Assembly (NCBI RefSeq): GCF_035189165.1 | Contig: NZ_CP045246.1 | Coordinates: forward strand, 1,736,001-1,800,000 | Direction of reading: 5' to 3' | DNA: 64,000 nt | Source of the DNA: Arthrobacter sp. JZ12 | GTDB taxonomy: Bacteria; Actinomycetota; Actinomycetes; Actinomycetales; Micrococcaceae | Shown here: piece by piece, positions 60,313 through 64,000 of the stretch | Layout: every line of letters starts with the position of its first letter | Position numbering within the stretch: the stretch's first letter is position 1 | The notes under the pieces: model-generated | The model's input: only the letters and a program-made list of their open reading frames with translations | Databases searched by the model: none | What the model was told of the DNA's origin: nothing | Translations under genes and position numbers: made by a program

Positions 60313-61028
60313 GCACGACGCCGAATGCTGTGCAGGGGCTCAACGTGCTGGTGGCCGGGGCCACCAGCCAGGCAGGCATCGCGGTCGTCGAGGCACTCGC
60401 CTCAGAATCGGCACGCGTCGTGGCAGTGGGCTCGGATTCGACCCGCCTGGAGCGGGCGCTGGGACATCTCAAGACAGTCCGGCTTCAGACCTGCGACCTG
60501 ACCGACGGACGCGCGGTGGACCGGTTGGCCGCAGAACTACGAGCGGACGGACAACCCGCCGACGGACTGATCCACCTCGTGGGCGGCTGGCGGGGAGGCG
60601 GCGGAATCGCAGGCCAGTCAGATGCGGACTACGAGTTCCTTCACCGGTCCATCCTGACCACCCTTCGGAACACCACCCGCGCCTTCGTGTCCGACCTCCA
60701 GCAGTCCCGTCGGGGAAGACTGGCGATCGTGTCCGCGACCGCCGTCGACAACCCTGCCGCTGACAGCGCCTCCTACGCGGCAGTCAAAGCGGCAGCCGAG
60801 ACGTGGGTTCGCGCCGTAGCCCAACAGTTCGCGGCGGACCCGGAAGCGGAGGCCGCGGCGTCGGTCCTGGTGGTGAAGGCGCTCGTAGACGATGTGATGC
60901 GTGCCCAACAACCCGACCGGCGCTTCCCCGGATACACCCACGTCCGCGACCTTGCTGCCGGAGTGCTGGACCTGTTCACGCAGACTGCCGCCGGAGTTAA
61001 CGGGCAGAGAGTCCTTTTGACAAACTGA
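60309..61028 (+). CDS. Short-chain dehydrogenase/reductase
   Basis: A 239-residue Rossmann-fold protein with the NAD(P) loop VAGATSQAGIA near residues 15-25, a Ser in AIVSATAVDN, and YAAVKAA as the YxxxK active site. The glycine-rich loop is of the atypical AGATSQAG type rather than TGxxxGIG. Translationally coupled to the DUF6421 gene, implying a joint role. Substrate unknown. Confidence 0.85.
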   Translation: MSTTPNAVQGLNVLVAGATSQAGIAVVEALASESARVVAVGSDSTRLERALGHLKTVRLQTCDLTDGRAVDRLAAELRADGQPADGLIHLVGGWRGGGGIAGQSDADYEFLHRSILTTLRNTTRAFVSDLQQSRRGRLAIVSATAVDNPAADSASYAAVKAAAETWVRAVAQQFAADPEAEAAASVLVVKALVDDVMRAQQPDRRFPGYTHVRDLAAGVLDLFTQTAAGVNGQRVLLTN

Positions 61029-61100
61029 CTCGCCTGCCCCCGGCGCTGTCCACCGAAACCATTTGCCCGATCCTCGGCCACGTCGAGATACCCGATACGA

Positions 61101-61106
61101 GATACT
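61101..61106 (+). promoter_or_regulatory. Candidate -10 box for the aldolase-like gene
   Basis: GATACT, then 6 nt, then GTG 61113; no Shine-Dalgarno seen. Likely leaderless. Confidence 0.35.
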
Positions 61107-61112
61107 GAATTG

Positions 61113-62186
61113 GTGACTGACACCCTTCCTGCCACCGCACGCATCCACGATCCAGCTGTCCGCGGCTTCGCCTCTGACAACTATTCGGGCGTACATCCCG
61201 AGATTCTTGCCGCCCTGGCCGCAGCGAACGAAGGCCACCAGGTTGCCTACGGCGATGACGACTACACCCGCAGGCTCCAGGAACTGATGCAGGAGCACTT
61301 CGGTGAGGGCACCCGCGCCTATCCGGTGTTCAACGGTACCGGCGCCAATGTCCTGGGGCTGCAATCACTCCTCCCCCGCTGGGGCGCGGTGATCTGCGCG
61401 AGGACGGCCCACATCAACGTCGACGAGAACGGCGCACCCGAACGCATCGGCGGAATGAAACTGCTTGCCGTGGCCACTCCCGACGGCAAGCTGACGCCGC
61501 AGCTCATCGACCAGGAAGCCTGGGGTTGGGGTGACGAGCACCGTGCCCAGCCGCTGGCCGTCTCGATCACCCAGACAACGGAGCTGGGAACCCTCTACAC
61601 CCCGGAGGAAATCCGCGCCATCGCCGACCATGTGCACGCCCGCGGCATGCATCTGCATATGGACGGTGCTCGTATCGCCAACGCGGCAGCAGCCCTCGAC
61701 CTGCCGCTGCGCGCTTTCACGCGTGACGCAGGCGTGGACATCCTTTCGTTCGGCGGCACCAAGAACGGGTTGATGTTCGGCGAATGCGTGGTGGTCCTCA
61801 ATCCTGCTGCCGTGACCGGCCTGGACTATCTGCGAAAGATGAATATGCAGTTGGCATCGAAGATGCGCTTCCTGTCGGCCCAGTTCGTCGCTCTGCTCGA
61901 GGATGGCCTGTGGCTGCGCTCTGCAAGGCACGCCAATGCCATGGCCGCCCGCCTGACTGCCGCCGTTGCCGGCATACCGGGGGTCACCGTGACGCAGCCG
62001 ACGACGGCGAATGCCGTTTTTGCCATTCTTCCTGCCGGAGCCGCTGACCGGGTTCGTGGATACTTCCGCTTCTACGACTGGGACCAGGCAACGGGCGAGG
62101 TGCGCTGGATGTGCTCGTTCGATACAACGCCAGAGGATGTCGATGCCTTCGCCGAAGCCATCCGCCGGGAAGTCGGCTTCGCCTAG
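61113..62186 (+). CDS. ltaE: Low-specificity L-threonine aldolase-like PLP enzyme
   Basis: Probably cleaves L-threonine/allo-threonine to glycine and acetaldehyde. The 357-residue fold-type I PLP protein has FASDNYSGVHPEILAAL, YPVFNGTGANVLGL, HMDGARIANAAAAL and the PLP lysine in SFGGTKNGLMFGECVV. I take GTG 61113; a TTG just before it is possible. Exact substrate may differ within this beta-eliminating lyase family. Its last codons and stop are part of a 24-bp tandem duplication. Confidence 0.9.
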   Translation: MTDTLPATARIHDPAVRGFASDNYSGVHPEILAALAAANEGHQVAYGDDDYTRRLQELMQEHFGEGTRAYPVFNGTGANVLGLQSLLPRWGAVICARTAHINVDENGAPERIGGMKLLAVATPDGKLTPQLIDQEAWGWGDEHRAQPLAVSITQTTELGTLYTPEEIRAIADHVHARGMHLHMDGARIANAAAALDLPLRAFTRDAGVDILSFGGTKNGLMFGECVVVLNPAAVTGLDYLRKMNMQLASKMRFLSAQFVALLEDGLWLRSARHANAMAARLTAAVAGIPGVTVTQPTTANAVFAILPAGAADRVRGYFRFYDWDQATGEVRWMCSFDTTPEDVDAFAEAIRREVGFA

Positions 62187-62222
62187 CCCTTGACATACGG
62201 CTCCGCCTAGCCCTTGACATAC
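62175..62222. repeat. 24-bp tandem duplication over the aldolase stop codon
   Basis: Units 62175-62198 and 62199-62222 differ at one base. Each carries gcctag (stop at 62184-62186 in the first) and cttgacata, so a perfect TTGACA is duplicated. The second unit lies in the gap before DUF3000. Confidence 0.85.
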
Positions 62223-62291
62223 AGCGAACAGCCGGGGAGTGTTTGGCGCACCTTCCGGCGTGGCTGCCCGCGGAAGCATCGGGCACGGGTT

Positions 62292-62297
62292 TAACCT
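62292..62297 (+). promoter_or_regulatory. Candidate -10 box for the DUF3000 gene
   Basis: TAACCT lies 6 nt before GTG 62304, no Shine-Dalgarno between: likely leaderless. The duplicated TTGACA boxes are too far away to serve as its -35. Confidence 0.4.
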
Positions 62298-62303
62298 GCG
62301 AGA

Positions 62304-62942
62304 GTGAGCGCAATTGGTGACCTCTCGCAGGTTCCTCCTGAATTCCTGAATGCCCTGTCCGGACTGAGGCAGGCACGATGCCGTAGCGAACTTCGCCTGA
62401 ACGAGATTCCGGCCCCCTCGCGCCTTGCCCCGTACGCCGTCGCGTTGGGCGCCGAGGTGCTCCAGGAGACAGAGCCAGGCAAGCCACCCGTCCACGGCCC
62501 GGCACGCGCAGCCCTCACGCAGGAGCATCCCGAGGAACTCGCAACCGGGCGCTTCATACTCCTCTACGATCCCGAAGGATCCGAGGTTTGGGACGGGACC
62601 TTCCGCATCGTCACCTACATCAGGGCCCAACTCGAACCGGACATGGGTAACGATGCCCTCCTCGGATCTGTCGCGTGGACGTGGCTGGTGGAAGCCCTTC
62701 AAACCCACAACGCGACCTACCGGGCGGCAGGTGGCACGGCCACCAGGATCCTGTCCGAAAGCTTCGGGTCACTGGCCGACCGCGCGGACACGATCGACAT
62801 CGAACTGCGCGCATCCTGGACACCGGATTCGCACAGCGTTCGGCAACACCTGGAGGCCTGGGCAGACATGGTGTGCACCTTCGCCGGGTTGCCCCCGCTC
62901 CCTGAGGGAGTTGCCGCCCTGCCGAACCGCCGCCGCAGCTGA
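62304..62942 (+). CDS. DUF3000 family protein
   Basis: A 212-residue actinobacterial protein of unknown function, with LRLNEIPAPSRLAPYAVAL, GRFILLYDPEGSEVWDGTFRIV and SVAWTWLVEAL. It lies 89 bp upstream of the RNase D gene, the pairing I know from other actinobacteria, which suggests a link to RNA metabolism. No catalytic motif seen. GTG start. Confidence 0.85.
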   Translation: MSAIGDLSQVPPEFLNALSGLRQARCRSELRLNEIPAPSRLAPYAVALGAEVLQETEPGKPPVHGPARAALTQEHPEELATGRFILLYDPEGSEVWDGTFRIVTYIRAQLEPDMGNDALLGSVAWTWLVEALQTHNATYRAAGGTATRILSESFGSLADRADTIDIELRASWTPDSHSVRQHLEAWADMVCTFAGLPPLPEGVAALPNRRRS

Positions 62943-63031
62943 TTGTGAGTCTGTTCCGCCGCACGAATACCAGCGCACTGCGGTGTAACGGCCCACGATC
63001 TTCGATACCGCACGGTTAGACTGGCTTAATC

Positions 63032-64000
63032 ATGACCGTGCAGCATTCCGAGCCTGGCAGCGCCGCTGCAGGCGATGTCCTTCCCGCACCGGACCAATCT
63101 GCTCCGCTGCCCGTCCTCGAGGAACCTCGAGAAGGCGTTCCCTTCGTCATCGACACCCCCGCGGGACTTGAACGTGCAGCACGAATGCTGACCGCAGGAT
63201 CCGGACCTGCCGGTGTGGACGCTGAACGGGCGTCGGGATTCCGTTACGGCCAGCGTGCCTTCCTCGTGCAGATCCGCAGGGAAGGCGCGGGTACCTGGCT
63301 TATCGACCCTGAACCCTTCGGCAACCTGTCAGTCATAAACGATGCGTTGGCCGGCGTCGAGTGGATCCTGCATGCCGCAACTCAGGACCTGCCGTGCCTG
63401 TCCGCCCTGGGGATGTGGCCTGACAAGCTCTTCGATACGGAACTCGCTGCCAGGCTCGCCGGTCTCCCCCGCGTCGGTCTGGCAGCCGTCATCGAGAACC
63501 TCCTGGGGTTCACGCTTGCCAAGGAGCACTCCGCTGCCGACTGGTCCCAGCGCCCCCTGCCCGAGCCATGGCTGCGCTACGCCGCTCTGGACGTCGAGGT
63601 CCTGGTCGAGCTGCGCGACCGTCTCGTAGAGCTGCTCGACCGGGACGGGAAACTGCAGTTCGCTGAGGAAGAATTCGAGCACATTCGGTCCAGCCCGCCG
63701 GCACCGCCGCGTCTCGATCCCTGGCGCAGGACGTCCGGCGTGCACCAGGTGCGGGACCGGCGGCAGTTGGCAGCCGTGCGCGAGCTGTGGCAGGAACGCG
63801 AAGCCCTCGCCCAAAAGCGGGACGTTGCCCCTGGCCGTCTCATTCCTGACTCCGCCATCGTGGCGGCGGCCCGCGCCATGCCCCAGACCGTTCCCCAGCT
63901 CCTCGCGGTCAACGGTTTCCACGGCCGCGCAGCGCAGCGGGAAGCACCGCGCTGGTTGCGCTGCATCTCGACGGCCCGTACCGCCCGCGATCTACCGGAA
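63032..64000 (+). CDS. rnd: Ribonuclease D (DEDDy exonuclease with HRDC domain), 5' part only
   Basis: 3'-5' exoribonuclease for tRNA and other RNA maturation. The 323 codons seen run off the right edge. Exonuclease motifs are in order: Exo I GVDAERASGFRY (Asp, Glu), Exo II ILHAATQDLPCL (Asp), Exo III YAALDVEVLVELRDRL (Tyr and Asp). The HRDC-type domain begins at RDRRQLAAVRELWQER. No Shine-Dalgarno is visible; a TAGACT box ends 9 nt before the ATG, so the mRNA may be nearly leaderless. Confidence 0.94.
   Translation, partial: MTVQHSEPGSAAAGDVLPAPDQSAPLPVLEEPREGVPFVIDTPAGLERAARMLTAGSGPAGVDAERASGFRYGQRAFLVQIRREGAGTWLIDPEPFGNLSVINDALAGVEWILHAATQDLPCLSALGMWPDKLFDTELAARLAGLPRVGLAAVIENLLGFTLAKEHSAADWSQRPLPEPWLRYAALDVEVLVELRDRLVELLDRDGKLQFAEEEFEHIRSSPPAPPRLDPWRRTSGVHQVRDRRQLAAVRELWQEREALAQKRDVAPGRLIPDSAIVAAARAMPQTVPQLLAVNGFHGRAAQREAPRWLRCISTARTARDLPE

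Overview
The window is a GC-rich stretch of actinobacterial chromosome with almost no intergenic space. Its gene content points to an Arthrobacter-like member of the Micrococcaceae: mIHF beside gmk-rpoZ-coaBC-metK-priA, a PH-domain membrane protein inside the pyr operon, an acVLRF1-type release factor, DUF3000 followed by RNase D, and a DUF6421 protein. The phylum is well supported; the genus is inference. I see no prophage, transposase, integrase, CRISPR array, rRNA or biosynthetic cluster, so this is core chromosome and the novelty lies mostly in cis-regulation and small accessory units.

Layout. 1-5.9 kb (minus strand): leuS, a degV-like gene, comEA and the 5' part of comEC. leuS has an apparent leucine attenuator: a predicted leaderless 8-residue leader peptide with three consecutive Leu codons, an 8-bp hairpin starting in its stop codon, and a terminator. 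6.1-9.6 kb: putA (proline catabolism). 9.6-15 kb: glpK, glpF and glpD (glycerol use), divergent from a SorC-type regulator whose promoter region holds a palindrome of the type this family binds. 15-17.8 kb: aldo/keto reductase, alpha/beta hydrolase and GT4 glycosyltransferase, tightly packed. 17.8-32.6 kb (minus): one long housekeeping block, pyrR-pyrB-pyrC-PH protein-carA-carB-pyrF, then mihF-gmk-rpoZ-coaBC-metK-priA. A PyrR-binding-loop sequence lies at the pyrR ribosome binding site.

32.7-34 kb: a PrsW-like membrane protease. 34-44.9 kb (minus): rpsD, two small membrane-associated proteins, alaS, ruvX, mltG, aroE-aroC-aroK-aroB, efp, nusB. 45-52 kb: rarA, divergent acVLRF1 factor, rpe, def-fmt-rsmB and a PD-(D/E)XK nuclease-like gene. 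52.2-52.7 kb: tRNA-Gly, -Cys, -Val, a terminator, then an identical second tRNA-Gly. 52.8-53.6 kb: a guanidinium exporter gene under a guanidine-III riboswitch, and a small Rv0909-type protein. 53.8-64 kb: zapE, rhodanese plus SufE-like pair, membrane-anchored hydrolase, a small unknown protein, msrB, the coupled DUF6421-SDR pair, a threonine-aldolase-like enzyme, DUF3000 and the 5' part of RNase D.

How it works together. Translational coupling by ATGA/GTGA overlaps is pervasive in the pyr, aro and def-fmt-rsmB operons. Several first genes carry a TANNNT box 6-7 nt before the start codon and lack a Shine-Dalgarno sequence, suggesting leaderless mRNAs. Three RNA-level controls act on unrelated pathways: leucine attenuation of leuS, PyrR repression of pyrimidine synthesis, and guanidine control of export. 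All functional calls rest on reading motifs by eye; no database search was run.
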